From Tretioscincus oriximinensis (Eukaryota > Chordata > Lepidosauria > Squamata > Gymnophthalmidae): a stretch of 64,000 bases of DNA. Positions 23,675-35,995 of this stretch are shown here, one piece after another. Both the position numbers and the translations under genes were made by a program. Numbering within the stretch: the first letter of the stretch is position 1; each line of letters opens with the position of its first letter. The DNA lies in assembly GCA_022410635.1 (NCBI GenBank), contig JAJVDF010000208.1, forward strand, positions 664,893-728,892, given 5' to 3'. The notes beneath the pieces are model-generated. The model was not told the DNA's origin and made no database searches. It saw only the letters and a list, made by a program, of their open reading frames with translations.

Positions 23675-23723
23675 ATTCTGGATACAGTAGAAATTCTGGA
23701 TACAGTAGAAATTCTGGATACAG
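23675..23723 (+). repeat. 18-bp tandem repeat, 2.7 copies
   Basis: attctggatacagtagaa repeated twice, then a partial unit, directly before the left end of a family C foldback copy whose own border carries related sequence. Confidence 0.8.
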
Positions 23724-23724
23724 A

Positions 23725-23892
23725 ATTTCTAGCAAGAGAGTCTTGTAGCATCTTAGAGGAAAAAGGAAGGCAGCATGAGCTATAGACAAAGCTATTTCTT
23801 GAAAAAGTAGACTTGCCTATGAAAGCTCCTGCTGCCTGCATTTTCTTGTTTCTCTTAAGATGCTATAAGACCACATTACTAGAAATCCAAAC
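23725..23892 (+). repeat. Foldback element (family C)
   Basis: Both arms recognisable: 'gtcttgtagcatcttagagg' on the left and 'ctcttaagatgctataagac' on the right, with 'gtagacttgcctatgaaagc' near the centre. The arms have diverged, so it no longer pairs perfectly. Confidence 0.65.
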
Positions 23893-24228
23893 CCTATAGA
23901 ATAGGTTTGGACAAATTAAATCTTCAGTGTTCTTTGGCTTCAGAAGTTTCTTTAAAGTGCATATTTGTATTTCTTTTGCTGTTCATATAGGCAGTGTGTA
24001 AAATTAATGCAGCTGTTAAATATATAATAATGTTGGATACCTTTATGTTTAAATTGCAAGAAAGTTGTCATTTTTTAAGGGCTGGCTTGCAATCTAAGAC
24101 AAAACAGTGATCTATCAGTAGACTGATTGTGTTTTGTTTAAAAATGATAATGCCAATATCCCTGCTATTTTATTTTAATTATTGTAATTTTACAGTCATT
24201 TTTCCACCCACATATACATTATCATTTA

Positions 24229-24262
24229 TATACTGCTCAAAACAATTGTTTTGAGCAGTATA
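24229..24262. repeat. 34-bp perfect palindrome
   Basis: Two 17-base halves with no loop, centred on caattg and beginning tatactgctcaaaac. In an AT-rich unique stretch. Confidence 0.9.
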
Positions 24263-26686
24263 GTTCATTCTCTATATAATTTGTCCAGCTAAGAAAAAAA
24301 AACCTAGAATAAAAGATTGTGTAAACCTTTTGTCCTTAGAATTTCCTTTATTTTCAATAACCAAGGTTTATTTTTATTCTTGATAATAATACTCTTTCAA
24401 ACAGGTGAAACTTTAAATATTTTGTTAAAATAAATGAACGTAACCCAAATTTTAACTAGACCTGGACTTAGATAAAGCTTTAATCTTTTCAAATGGTTTG
24501 TCAATAAATATCTGACAATGGACTGATCATTTGCATGTAATCATAATAAAAAAAATCTGCTTTTTGTCCATTCTCTGTAGGAGAACTATGGAGCTATTTT
24601 TAATGTTTTCTGTTTTTTTAAAAAATAATCTTATAAGAAGGATCTGCTGCTGTTTTATTCTTAAAATGCCTGGTATTAAAATTATGCTGAAATATTTATG
24701 ACTCGGCTTGAGGCTGACTCTCTTGTTTTTCATGCAAATTGCACTTAAATGTCTGTCTCCTTAGGGGCCTTTACTATTAACAGGGATAAAGCTAACTTAA
24801 TCCTAGCTGAAAATTAGCAGGAAACCTCTTTTAACCATTAAAAGCTTAAATTTAGACCTCTTATCAGTCTGTTTCCATATGAAATTCCTTTGAGGTGTAG
24901 AAAACGCTTTGTAGAAAAGGAGTGTGGTTTTTAACACTGCTTCTGTAATTTCAAAATTCATTAGAATTTTTCTAATGTTTTTTACAAGCACCAGGGCACT
25001 ACCCTAGAAAGAGGGATAAAAGGAATAAAAATGAAAGAGGAAAAAGAAGTGAACATTGTTTAAATGTTGAGTTTAAAATAATGTTTAAGCATCACTGCTT
25101 AATTAACACTTTAGTATGAATGAATGAACGGGCAAATAAATAAATGAATCGGTTGATGAATGATTGAATCTGGAAGGAAATTAATCATCATCAGCAGCAG
25201 CAATAACAATATTAATGGTGATTATGGCACGTTGATACATATATAGAAATCATACCATTAAAAACCAAACCAAGTTTTTAAAATCTTCTAAGAAACTGAT
25301 TGCTAATTGTATCTTGCACAATTTTTTTTACATCTTTTGGGCAAATGTTAGCAAATGAATTTTATTGTTTAGGCTTTTGAGCAGATTGGTATTTACAGAA
25401 TTTATCAGCTCAGCTATGTTATTGTATAGTATAAAATTGTGGCAACCTTTTACTTTCTACATGTAAACTTTTTAAAAAGTTGCTATTTTTCTGTGCAAAA
25501 AATGTATATATTCCTGTTATTAAATATTCCCTTACACTCTTTCTTATAACATTTAACAATTTTTAAGTGTTATATCAAAGGCTGTGTCTAGATATTCATT
25601 ACTTATTCCTCTATTTTTGAACAATCTGAACTGGGATAAAACACGGCTTTTCTAGAATAAAACATTCTAGAATTCACCCCACAGAATATCCAAGTATAGC
25701 AAAATAAGGAAGCAATGTCTGAATTTATAAACTACGTCTATACTTCCCTTGGCTAGGAAATGATTAAATATTGTAGGGGATTCTTGGTAGTCAACCTTCT
25801 CTTTTGACAATTTCTTCTTCAGACTTTTGGTGAGAAAAAAAAATCTGTCAAATAATTACTCAAGATCTTTAGCACTTGGTGGTTGATTTTACTTTAAAGT
25901 AATTTTGAGGAATACATGATCATATAGTTTTGACAATTTTTCCGACTGCTTTGAAACTGAAATTTTGTTCATGTTATCCTATTACTAAACAAAATACCAT
26001 AAAGTGAGATTGCTTTTCATACTATATTTCTTAATGTGCAGGTGTGATACAGATATATTTATTTTTAAAATCTCTTTTAGACTTCTTGTTATATTCTTTA
26101 CAATAGCACAAAATATTGTAAGCAACTGTTCCAGCCCTTGGGTCTGGATAGAGAACTTGGAACAGACTTATACCTATTGTCGCTTTCCTTTGGACCATAA
26201 GATCTTTGAAAATCTGTAATTAAGCTTAGTTTCCTTTGTGGAAGCTAGAGGAGAGGAGAGGAAAGAATTCTGGCGTTTATGAATAAAGAGAGTTGAATCA
26301 TGTTTTTAACAAAATGGCTGACCAGACTATTTCCTGTCCTTCGTTCTCAGAATGGGTTCCTCCTTACACTTTGGCCTTAGTGCAAACATTGAACCATTGT
26401 CCCTTGGACTCAAGATCTTCCTTTTCAGAAATGCGGAATAAGATGCCCTTAGACCTTTAGGTCTTGGGTGGGGTGGAAGTGCCATAAAAAAGCGATAGGA
26501 ATTTAGCAGCATTAATGGGCGTAGAAGAGGAGAACAATTCACCAGAGGAAGTGAGCAATAATAAGCTAACTGGTGAGCATTTCTCCTTTCCATATCCATC
26601 GAAGCAGCAAAACTCTTAGCTCATTTTTTTGTGGGGACTTGGATGGGATAAGAACCTAAGTACGTTGTGGATTCAGCTGCTTGGTT

Positions 26687-27030
26687 AAGCATACGAGGAG
26701 CCCTGCTGAATGGGCCATAGCCCATCTAGTCCAACCTTCTATCTCATACAGTGGCACACCAATTGTACCTGGGCAGTCTGAAGTAGAAGAAGGCATAACC
26801 TTTACCTGTTCTCGATCCCTGTAAATGTTACTTCAGGAATCCTGCCTGATGCTCCATCTCAGAGACAGGATCAAGAGTTCCATCCTCATAGTTATATACT
26901 TTATACCCTTGGCTTCCACGAACTTGTCTAATCCTGTCTTAAAGCTGTCCAGGCTGCTAACTGCCACCACCTCATCTGGAATTCAATCCCACAGACCGAA
27001 TTTAGTACTTCTTCACTGAAGTGTTCTCTT
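26687..27030 (-). repeat. CR1-type LINE 3' end (family D)
   Basis: Well-preserved minus-strand copy from 'gaggagccctgctgaatggg' through 'catctagtccaaccttc', 'acccttggcttccacgaac' and 'aagctgtccaggctgctaac'. Confidence 0.8.
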
Positions 27031-27821
27031 CAGTGCCTCAAGGGCAACCATATTGTGACATCTCAGGATGCCACAGTGGTTGCAAACCTCTGCTTCACAG
27101 CAATGACCTTTCAGTTTTTGAAGACAATCCCAGTCTTGTGGATCTGAAGCCAACCAAATTCCCCTTTTAAACACTGAATTCTCTTCCAACCATCTCCTTT
27201 AACAGCTGAGTAATGTTGGATTATGTCTATATTTGAAAGACGTCCTCAGCCACCCCTGAGTCAGTGACTTTGTCGTCATGGTGTCATCCTAAGTCTTAAG
27301 AAACCAGCACACCATTGTTGTTGGAACCATTGCTGTTGCTTACATGGATGTTCTGGCTGTCCCACTCTTCCGTTACATGTTCACACATTTGCCAGTGGCT
27401 AATTGGAGTTCGTTAGCTTTTTATGGCCTTTCAGAAGACTCAGTCCTCTGGAGCCAGTTATACTGTAGTAAGAGGGGGAGAAGGCCAGAAGTAATCTGAT
27501 TTATTTTTCAATTTTTGATTCTACTTGTGTGATGAGTGCAGCCTTTGTCACAACATATTTGAGCAGGTCAGGCTGGCAGGAAAAGTTCAGAAAAAGCATC
27601 TGGGCGGGTTCAGAATTTCAGTTTGATTCAGCATGCCAGCAGTTTGATTTTACAGCCAGTCTCTCTTTTAGTCAAAGCTTTCTTATTAGTCTTACTTGCA
27701 CCGCCAATAAATATGTTTGAGGGTCTTTCATTGCTCTGGAACTGACAAAGTATCTTCCAATATAAGTGATTGACTGCTTACTAAAAATGGCTTTCCCCCC
27801 CTCCTTCTTTTTGTTCCACAG

Positions 27822-27902
27822 GACTTTGCCTCCCGTGCTAAGCTGGCAGTCCAGAACCTCGTGCAAAAAGTCGGGTTTTTTGGCATCCTGGCATGTGCTT
27901 CT
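27822..27902 (+). CDS. VMP1: VMP1 exon 8 (internal coding exon)
   Basis: The exon encodes 27 residues beginning [17 protein letters not shown] and ending [10 protein letters not shown]. It continues directly from exon 7 in phase 0 and is 81 nt long, so it too is frame-neutral if skipped. The acceptor has a good pyrimidine tract (ttctttttgttccacag) and the donor is consensus gtaagt. The segment is the amphipathic stretch leading into the hydrophobic core of the VTT domain; the [10 protein letters not shown] end begins a membrane helix or re-entrant loop completed by exon 9. The only difference I note from the human protein is Asn for Lys in AVQNLVQ. Intron 7 before it is 21.9 kb and intron 8 after it 4.5 kb. 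Confidence 0.96.
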
Positions 27903-29199
27903 GTAAGTTATTAAAGTCAAATACACTTCTGGATAGATTTCACATTGATTTCCTCTGAGTAGCACCAGTTGCTTGTGAGACAAACTTCATTCTGTTTCAC
28001 TTCTTCAACCTTGAGGTTTTTCCTGCTTGTTCTTCATATTGTTTGGTGATGATAGGGTCAACAAACTAATCATTAATAAATTTAAATTTATGATTATTTC
28101 TTCAAGCGAACCTTTAAGAGACATCTGAAGTACTGTTTATAAGGGAATAAGGGTAATTTTCTTTCTCTTATTTCCCAAAACACCACTGAAATTAGATTTT
28201 GGAAGAGATGGATGAAAGCAAATATACACAGCATTTGGTTGAATCCTGTAACTCTTTGCCACACAGCAGGGACCTTTCCTGTTCTCTGTTGTATCGCAGA
28301 ATAGAGATCTATCTGCATGCCAGTGTAGACTATGGCAGTCCCTATACACAAGCAAGCAGATGGCAGATCGCCTTTTAATACCCATTAAAGATTCAAAGAT
28401 CTATCCCAGATTTTATGTGACAACTATACTTTTAAACACCTTTTGACAAATGGAGCAAATGGTGGTGTGAAGATCTAGGGTATCCAGTTATGTCCAAAGG
28501 ACCACAGACACTGAGGTGGTCTACTAAATTTTCCCGATATTCTCTTTTTTTAATTATTTTTTAATTAATTTTTGGTACTCTTTACAAAGTTCATATATAT
28601 CTTAATACATTATATTACAATGCCCTAATATATCAATTGTACAGAAATACCATTAACCCCCATCCGCACCCTATTACCCTTCCCCCAGTGGAGAGTATAA
28701 ATTGCAGAGAAAGCCACCCAACTTATAGAGAAAAAGAGTCATTTTGATACAGAGTTCCAGTAAATATATCAGCAGGTAATTTTTGACCGGTTCCTATTTT
28801 TGTTTTATCTAAATAACTTTATATAAGTTGTCATGACCATTAATCCTTGCCAATCTTATTTCTACTGCCATTTGTGCACATGCTATGAGGTCTTTTATAA
28901 TACCTTTTGTTAGTAGATTTTGTAGATAACCCCTAATATGGTTATTGTCTTATTTATTAGTGTCAAATTTGTTCTTAGTATCTTATTTATTTCTTTTTGC
29001 TTTTTGCTATCATACTTGGTTTTCTTGACATACCCAAACCAAGTGGTAGTAATATGCCCTCGTTTGACAGCCGTGCCAGCACAAATTGGTCCAGATATTC
29101 TCATTGCAAGTAAACCTGTACAAAACGTTTCCTTCCACTGGGTACAAAAGCGAAACAAAAGCCAGTAAGCAAAGAAAGGCTAATCCACTGGCTCCCAGT

Positions 29200-29325
29200 C
29201 ATCTTGAAGAAGTAGACTATTCTACGAAAGCTCATGCGCCCTACCTTTTTCTTGTTAGTCTCTAAAGTGTTACAAGTCACTCTTGCTAGATTTTCTGGAC
29301 CCAGGCTGACATGACTACTTCTCTG
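29200..29325 (+). repeat. Foldback element (family C), right arm
   Basis: Contains 'cttgaagaagtagactattc', 'ttgttagtctctaaagtg' and 'agattttctggacccaggc', the right arm and non-palindromic tail. Confidence 0.7.
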
Positions 29326-30716
29326 AAATCTTGTTATAAGTAGGCAGATATTTTACAGTGAATGGTTCAGTCGTTTTTAGTAGACCGCAAGGACTGAGTA
29401 GAATTATGAAATCACAAAATTAGAAAAAAAGAAGCTGAGATGCATGAAAGTTGTAGTCAACCCAAAACATGCCCCCCTCCAAAAATACAAACAAGGCTAT
29501 CTAAATACAGACATGTCCCACTAATTAGTAACATTTTGTAACCCTTAGTTTGAGGTGTGGCCTGATGCAGGGGGGTACATGTGGCCCCCTTTCCTCCTCT
29601 TCCCCTTGCATCGAATGTGGCTGTACTTTCACATCTCAGGTTGGGCAATGCAAGGTTTACTGGTATATTTTTAATCTGGAAAAAAAATTGCTTGGATTAT
29701 GAATCAGTCTTCCTTCCCAATATTACAACATCTGAATCTTAAACTCCAGAACAAACTGTGCTCTCTCGCTCTTTCTCTCTTGTATTTTGGTTATAGTAGG
29801 AGGGTGTCTATCATCAGCTCCTGGTCTGCAGCCACAACAAGCCACGCTCTTCCATTAATCATGGAAACAAATAGAAAAGAAATCCAACATTTAAAGAGTC
29901 TGGAAAGCGACAGCTTCACGAGATAACAGCATCGTTCCCTGCTCCTTAAGAGCCCCTTTAGAATGTTTGATTACTTAGAGAATGTTCCAAAGTATTCATT
30001 TTGTTAACAAACAAATCCTTCATCCAGCCACTTGGCTTTTTAAAAAGATCCCTGCTTACTGCAGATCATCGGGAAGATGGGCCTGGTGTTCTAGTAAAAA
30101 CCAAATGTTAGGAAGGAACAGAGTGTTTGCGTCACTTGCCCTGTTTAAAATACTTAGAGCTCGTAAAGTTCAAGGTGGCTTGCAAAAATAATAACGTTGC
30201 CGCCCCAAAGCAGAAAAATGTAGCATTGATTTCTTGGCTGCGTGAGCTTTCCAGGGGACGTTGGATTTGTACCTTGGGAGCCAGGCTTTCTGCTGATAGC
30301 TTTGCCTTTTTATTAGCATTACTAATAAACTACACTTTTAGCCACCAAAAGATGTGAGCTACTGGTTGGAGTGATCTATGTGGATCTGGTAATCTTGGCC
30401 AAATCCATGCTATTGTATTTCTCCTGCATACCTTGTCTAGACTAGGGATAAAAAGTTGACATTTTTAAATGTCCTGCACAATGCACTTAAACACTGTGCA
30501 TAGAGGTGGCGTTATTTATGGGCAGTTTTGCTGTTGCAAACCACTCAGTTGGGGCAACATTTTTGAGAATGGAAAGGGCAATTGAGGAGAATAATGGGAG
30601 CCATCCTGAGTTAAATGCCATAATCGAGCAGACTATGAAGGTTTGTGCCTTCATAGTATTTGTAGATTGTCATTTCTATGTAGACTTCCGTAAAAAGGCA
30701 CAAAATATTCTACACT

Positions 30717-30906
30717 CAGGACTTTTTTTGTGCCGGAACGCGCCGGAATGCAGTACCGGCACCTTTTATTTAGGCGGGGAGGGGGGGCGCCGCCGCTAAC
30801 ACCGCCCGCCCCCCCGCCGCTAACACTGCCCCCGCCACTGCTAACACCGCCCCCCCCCCCTCGCCGGCGTTAGTACCGTCACCTTTTTTCCTAGAAAAAA
30901 GCACTG
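30717..30906 (-). mobile_element. 190-bp hAT-like element (family G) with perfect target duplication
   Basis: Flanked by an exact 8-bp duplication TCTACACT at 30709-30716 and 30907-30914. The ends CAGGACTTTTTT and AAAAAAGCACTG are an inverted pair with two mismatches. Just inside are the complementary phrases gtgccgg and ccggcac. The interior is GC-rich low-complexity sequence with repeated 'gccgctaacac'. No coding capacity. The 8-bp duplication and CAG ends support hAT; movement by a transposase encoded elsewhere is inferred. Confidence 0.8.
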
Positions 30907-31371
30907 TCTACACTCTTCAGATAGTAAACCAATCCAATGCCATAAAATGAGTAGGGATTTGAACCCATGAATTCCCAGTTCTTTTCACTATTCTTGCAAT
31001 GATTATAGCTGATAGTATGTAACTTCTTCCTTCCCAGCTATTCTGGAAGTTGTAGTCTAAAAAGATATGGAGAGTGTCCCCTCTCTACCTTTTTTAAATT
31101 ATTTTTTTCTTAAAAGTGATACGAAAAAGAAAAAAATCTCCCCCCCTGCCTCTTACTTCCGTCCCTTTGGGGCCCATGTGGAGATTATTTTATTATTTTA
31201 TTCCTTTTGTGTTCCTGACTAGTAATAGCGATATCAATAGGTACAGCAGTTGTAATGTCAAATTAACATAATGAGGATCATTATGGCTTTTTATATGACA
31301 GGAAGTGTAAATGTAATGACAGTGTGTTGCAATGTAAACAGATGCTGGCTGAAAACAAAAAGACCCAAAGT

Positions 31372-31512
31372 CATAGAATCATAGAATCATAGAATCATAG
31401 AGTCGGAAGGGACCTCCAGGGTCATCGGGTCCAACCCCCTGCTCAATGCAGGATTCATTAAGTCTTAACAACCCTCATTGTACTAACTAGACCTCACCAC
31501 CATACCTATTGG
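31372..31512 (-). repeat. CR1 LINE 3' tail (family E)
   Basis: Begins with three copies of the octamer catagaat, the reverse of the CR1 ATTCTATG tail repeat. It continues 'gtcggaagggacctccaggg' and 'ccaaccccctgctcaatgc'. Confidence 0.88.
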
Positions 31513-31614
31513 CATTTCTATTACTGTTCAGATACCCAGTTTGCTATAATAATCTATCGCCAAGCACTTGTTCACTCCATTGCACCAGAAGAGGTAGGCT
31601 TAATTTAGAAGGCT

Positions 31615-31680
31615 GTTGCTGCTATCTTTTTCTTGTTACTCTCCAAAGTGCTATGAGGTCCTTTACTAAAAATTCAGTAT
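31615..31680 (+). repeat. Foldback element (family C) fragment
   Basis: 'tctttttcttgttactctcc' and 'aaagtgctatgaggtccttt' match the right arm only. Confidence 0.45.
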
Positions 31681-32319
31681 ATCATTGCTTCTCTTAGTTG
31701 CTTATTTCTTTTCTATTTACATCTTTCCACATCCATCATTTCCAACATGGAATATTGCAAGGGAGTTAATAATAAAAATCTTCAGCATCTTTTGATCAGG
31801 GCTCCATCTTCTTCAAAGGTGGGGTGGCATTTTTGTGGCTTCTCTTCTTTTTTCAAAGCAGCATGTGTACAGACACAGAGGCCAATAAATTCCACGTTTG
31901 TTCCCCCCTACACACACACCAGTTTTGTTTCAGCTGCAACTCACAAGGGATCAATCCTACAGGCTGACTCACTGGTCCAAAGCAGTTGCTGGTGGAGACT
32001 GCTTGATATACGACTTTAAAATGGCTGACTGTGGTTTTTATACATTTCTTACGGACGACGTCTGTTAGCTGTTTCTAATCTGAGGATTAAAAGGGAATAT
32101 CTGGTGTTTGTCTGAGAACATTGTGTAGCTGAAGTCTCCCCAATTTTGTTTCTTTTTATATATCTTTGTTTTCTGTGAATTTATGGGCTGCAATATCAAT
32201 ATTCTTGGGCACAAGCTTTTTAAATTATAAAAAGCAGGGGGAGGCACATATTTTCCAGAATTGTCTTTCTCTAAAAATATTTCCAACTGTGGATGACCTT
32301 TCTCAGATTGTGGCAATAA

Positions 32320-32514
<195 letters not shown>

Positions 32515-32789
32515 TGAAATTGTTCTGATTTTTATTTCACTTTGGGAATCTTCATTCATTCATTTGCAGCTATTTCTTTATTTAGACATGCTTATATCAC
32601 AGCTTATATCAGAGCAGAGCAAGAATGCAAATTTAATATTCTAAAACAGTGTCTTAAAGTGGGGGAGGGAAAGCTGTTTCTTCAACCAAAGGCCAGATTA
32701 AAGAGGTGCCTCCTCAAAGTTTTTGCTGACTGAATACAATATAGATTATTGAAGCATCTCAGGTAGAAAATTGATGCATCTCAAGGATA

Positions 32790-32975
32790 GATGTCTTGAT
32801 ACTCCCTTCAAGATGGAGCAACAGGCAGTATTACTGAAATACCATTTGCAGGGCATCGAGGATAGGCGAAGATTTTTCCTTCTTCTGTTCCAAATTGCCC
32901 AGGTGCAATTGGTGGGCCACTATGTGAGACAGAATGCTGGACTAGATTCAGCAGGGCTTCTCTAAGATTCTTATG
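32790..32975 (+). repeat. CR1-type LINE 3' end (family D)
   Basis: 'gatgtcttgatactcccttc', 'gaaataccatttgcagggc', 'caattggtgggccactatg' and 'gacagaatgctggactag', ending near 'cttatgtttta'. One of the clearer copies. Confidence 0.8.
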
Positions 32976-33029
32976 TTTTAATGCCCTGCCCCATGTTCCC
33001 ACTCTCTTTGCTACTGAGGGAGCCAGTAC

Positions 33030-33430
33030 AGACAGGAGGTTGATATAGTTATTTGGGGCCCATGGTATTTTAGAGACTTTATAAGTTAAGATTAACACTT
33101 AATTTGGGCTTGGTAGCAAATTAGCAGCCAGTGCTGCTTTTTGAAGACTGGTGTGATGTATGAACAGCCATTTTTTCCAGTCGGCAGTTTAGCTGCTGCG
33201 TCCTGCACCAGCTACAGCTTCTGAATTGTTTTCAAGGGCAGCCCCAGATAGAGTGCGTTACAATAATCTGGACTGGAAGTTGGCAGTGCATGGTTTACTG
33301 TGCCCAGATCATCCCTGTTCAGAAGGGGATGTAACTAGTGAGCTAGAGATAAGTAGAAATAGTCTTACATTTATCAAAAATTCTTCTGCCATTAGTGGAC
33401 ATCTTGATTATGCCAAACCTTCTTTGACCT
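33030..33430 (+). repeat. LINE-derived sequence, probably L2-like
   Basis: 'agcagccagtgctgctttttg', 'cactgtgtgatg'-type wording, 'caagggcagccccagatagag' and 'cgttacaataatctgga' recall an L2-type reading-frame remnant common in squamates. Assignment by memory only. Confidence 0.4.
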
Positions 33431-34079
33431 TCTCCATACTGATAAAAAGCTGATACACTGGATAGTCCAATATATGTGGTGTATACATCAACTTCCTGGG
33501 AAAGAGGCAATCTCAGAAAAAAAAATACTGAGTTCTAAGAAACTTTAGAAGTTAAGGCAGAATTTCCCACTCATCAATCTTTGAATGAATTGTGTATTTC
33601 TCATGATATGATATTTCATTTCCCACTTCTTCACCAAGTCAGCCTGGAAAGATTTTTCACGCCCCTTTCTGCTCCATTCTGTATTTTAAAGTTGAAGGCT
33701 TGGTCTATGCAATCTTTGAGCATTTTTAACTAGTTCTTCTAACAGCTGGGTCTGCCATAGAAGATTTATCGTGGGATCTTTCATGCCCTTATGCCAAAGA
33801 GGAAATGCCTTGGCACAACCCGGTAGCCTGTTTTACAGTTGCATTTAACTGGCCTTTTAATCCACACCACAAAAATCACATTGCGCACATCCAAAACAGA
33901 CTCTTATTTGGGCGCGAATCCCTAAGGCTTGCAGAAGACCCCACAAAAATAATAAATTTGGGGATATGGGGGAAGAAAATGAGTGAGAACCACAAAATGC
34001 AGTTTGAAATAGAGAAGCAGGAGCATATAATGGGCTATGCTGAGAAAAGCCAGATTGTCTGGATCTGATTCAATGTGCA

Positions 34080-34860
34080 GTGGGAATCAAAGTAGGGGAC
34101 ACTCCTTGAAGGTGATGGACAGAAGAGTTGGGACAAATAATGGTGTGTCTTTTTTCAATCAAAGAATCATTTAACTGTTTACTCCGAGAAGAGGTAATGA
34201 CAGCAACCACCCCAGACGCATTTAAGAAAGGATTAGACAAATTCATGAAAACCAAGTGCCAGTGACTACTAGAACAGATGCCTAGGTGTTGCTTCCAACC
34301 AGGAACCAATAACTGGATATCCATTCTAGTAGTAATTGACACAACTGTCTTCCATGAGTTTGGTAAGAACATAAGAGGAGCCCTGCTGAATTAGGCCTCG
34401 TCCATTTAACGCAGCATCCTACCTCAGACTATGGTCCAGGTTAGAGAAGGAGGTATCAGTGGCTGAACAGATAGGCAGGATACCTTTAAATACCATTTCC
34501 TGGGAGTTGAGAGTGAGCCTGTGGTTTCTGCTTGAGATGTCCAGAAGCAATAATAGATTATTGTCTGAGGCAGGATGCTGCATTAGTTGAACTGAGGCCT
34601 GCTTCAGGAGGGATCCCCTTCAATTCTTATCAAATTCACAGAGGGCAGTTATATCAGCTATTAGTTGACTGGATTCCTAATTATTGGTTCTTGGTTGGAG
34701 AGGAACATAAGAGGCCTTTAAAGGCCATTAGCAGGGTATTAAGAGCAGGTGATGATTTTGAGATTCCCAGAGCAATGGTGGACCAATGTGTGAGACAGCA
34801 TGGTGGGCTACTGGAATGTGACCCTTCTATAGGCATGTCAACGATTCCTTGAATAAATGA
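34080..34860 (+). repeat. Cluster of CR1-type LINE pieces (family D), mixed orientation
   Basis: Plus piece 34080-34275 ('gggacactccttgaaggtga', 'aagaaaggattagacaaatt'). Minus tail 34360-34440 ('aagaacataagaggagccc'). Plus pieces 34440-34650 and 34650-34860. Their abutting ends suggest insertion of one copy into another or local rearrangement. Confidence 0.65.
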
Positions 34861-35127
34861 CACTGGACGGAAGCTTCTTAAGACCATTTGTGTGACTCTT
34901 ACAAGCTTATGACCATTTGTAAAGAAAAAACAGCCCATGGTCTCTCAAAATAAACTCTGCATAGTGCAGTGGTTAAAGCACCAGGCAAAAAGTCTGAAAT
35001 CATTCCCCTGCTGCCATGGCAGTTTCCTGAGTATCTTGGGCAAGTTTTAGCCTCTCTGCTTAATTGACCTCACAGTGTTCTTGTAGATTAGAATGGAAGA
35101 GAAGGGTGGATAACCAAAGTAGATCTA

Positions 35128-35343
35128 GCAAAGTATATCTAGCAGCACTTTGAGACTGAGAAAAGTGGTTGGCATAAGCTTTCATAGACAGGTCTACTTC
35201 TTCAGATTCTTCTTCATCTGAAGAAGTAGACCTGTCTACGAAAGCTTATGCCACCCACTTTTCTTGAGTTAGTCTCAAAGTGCTGCTAGCTCCTTTGCTG
35301 GACTTTCTGCTAGACTAACATGGCTATTTCTATGAAATTGACT
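35128..35343 (+). mobile_element. Foldback element (family C), full length with 15-bp target duplication
   Basis: Nearly perfect long inverted repeat whose arms meet at 'cttcttcagat' / 'atctgaagaag', followed by a non-palindromic 3' tail ('actaacatggctatttc'). It is flanked by ACCAAAGTAGATCTA at 35113-35127 and 35344-35358. A 15-bp duplication is typical of LINE-driven retroposition, not of cut-and-paste DNA transposons, although the shape is MITE-like. About ten more copies are in the window. It may belong to a known reptile MITE-like family such as Chompy, a low-confidence guess. Confidence 0.8.
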
Positions 35344-35358
35344 ACCAAAGTAGATCTA

Positions 35359-35995
35359 ATGATTTAAGAGTTTAGGGAGCGCCTAACAACGCTGAACAGA
35401 AGCAGCCTCAGCTCTCAAACAGAGAGCTCTAGATGCAGCCACACAGGAAGGTCTTAATAGCCAACGCAAAAGGTACCCCTTACCAGAAGATTATTTAGCG
35501 ATGACACTTCCCAGCCCGTTAAGGCAAAGTCTTTGCCAAAGCCAGATTTGACAAACAGGAAATCATGCATAAATGGGGCAGATTTGCAGAGATTCTGCTC
35601 AAATAAAAGATTTGTATCTGTGGGGGAGCAGGAAGTAGAACAAACAAAGCATTTTCTCCTCTATTGTCCAGTTTATGAAAACAACAAGGAAACAGTTTAT
35701 AACACCAATACTGGCTAGCAATGGGACCCCAAAGAGCCCAGCTTCACACACCCCTGAAAGGCAGAGATAAGACGACTACCCTGAAGGGGTGTTTCTTCAC
35801 TCTGAAGGCATTCAAATCCAGGGCAAACGAAGGCACTAGATGCTTACATAGACCCTCTAAGCACTGGTCAAAGAGATGAACAAAGGACACTTTATTTGTA
35901 TTTGGTCATCTCTATTTTGCATTTTATCCATTTTACTCATTTTATTTACTGACTTTCATTCTGAAATTTATGATACAGTCAAATGACTAATCAAA
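35359..35995 (+). repeat. Non-LTR retrotransposon 3' end
   Basis: One frame (35533-35718) ends with a Cys/His motif region (KHFLLYCPVYENN), like the C-terminal zinc-binding segment of LINE ORF2 proteins. It is followed by an AT-rich 3' UTR ending near 'aatgactaatcaaataaa'. Clade not assigned. Confidence 0.5.

Larger units (their letters stand above)
18700..26690. other. AT-rich block in intron 7
   Basis: A stretch visibly richer in A+T than its flanks, with only a few diverged CR1 (21945-22280, 22745-22925) and foldback (23725-23892) copies. No coding exon is recognised. Many short A and T runs are present. It may be an older or less repeat-invaded part of the intron. Confidence 0.6.
5892..27821 (+). 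other. VMP1 intron 7 (21.9 kb)
   Basis: Donor gtaaca at 5892, acceptor ttccacag at 27814-27821. Transposon copies within it are listed separately. Stretches where I recognise no element: 8000-9798 (repeat-poor, with regulatory-type motifs near 8900), 10116-11655, 11971-13570 (with a CT-rich microsatellite near 12620-12760), 14513-14850, 15506-16824, 17300-17510, 18400-19190, 19320-21940 (AT-rich), 22930-23670, 23893-26686 (AT-rich) and 27031-27821. No host coding exon is visible in these stretches. Confidence 0.85.

Noticed and set aside
30770..30890. CpG island promoter
   Set aside because: The CpG density comes from the interior of the hAT-like element, not from a gene start.
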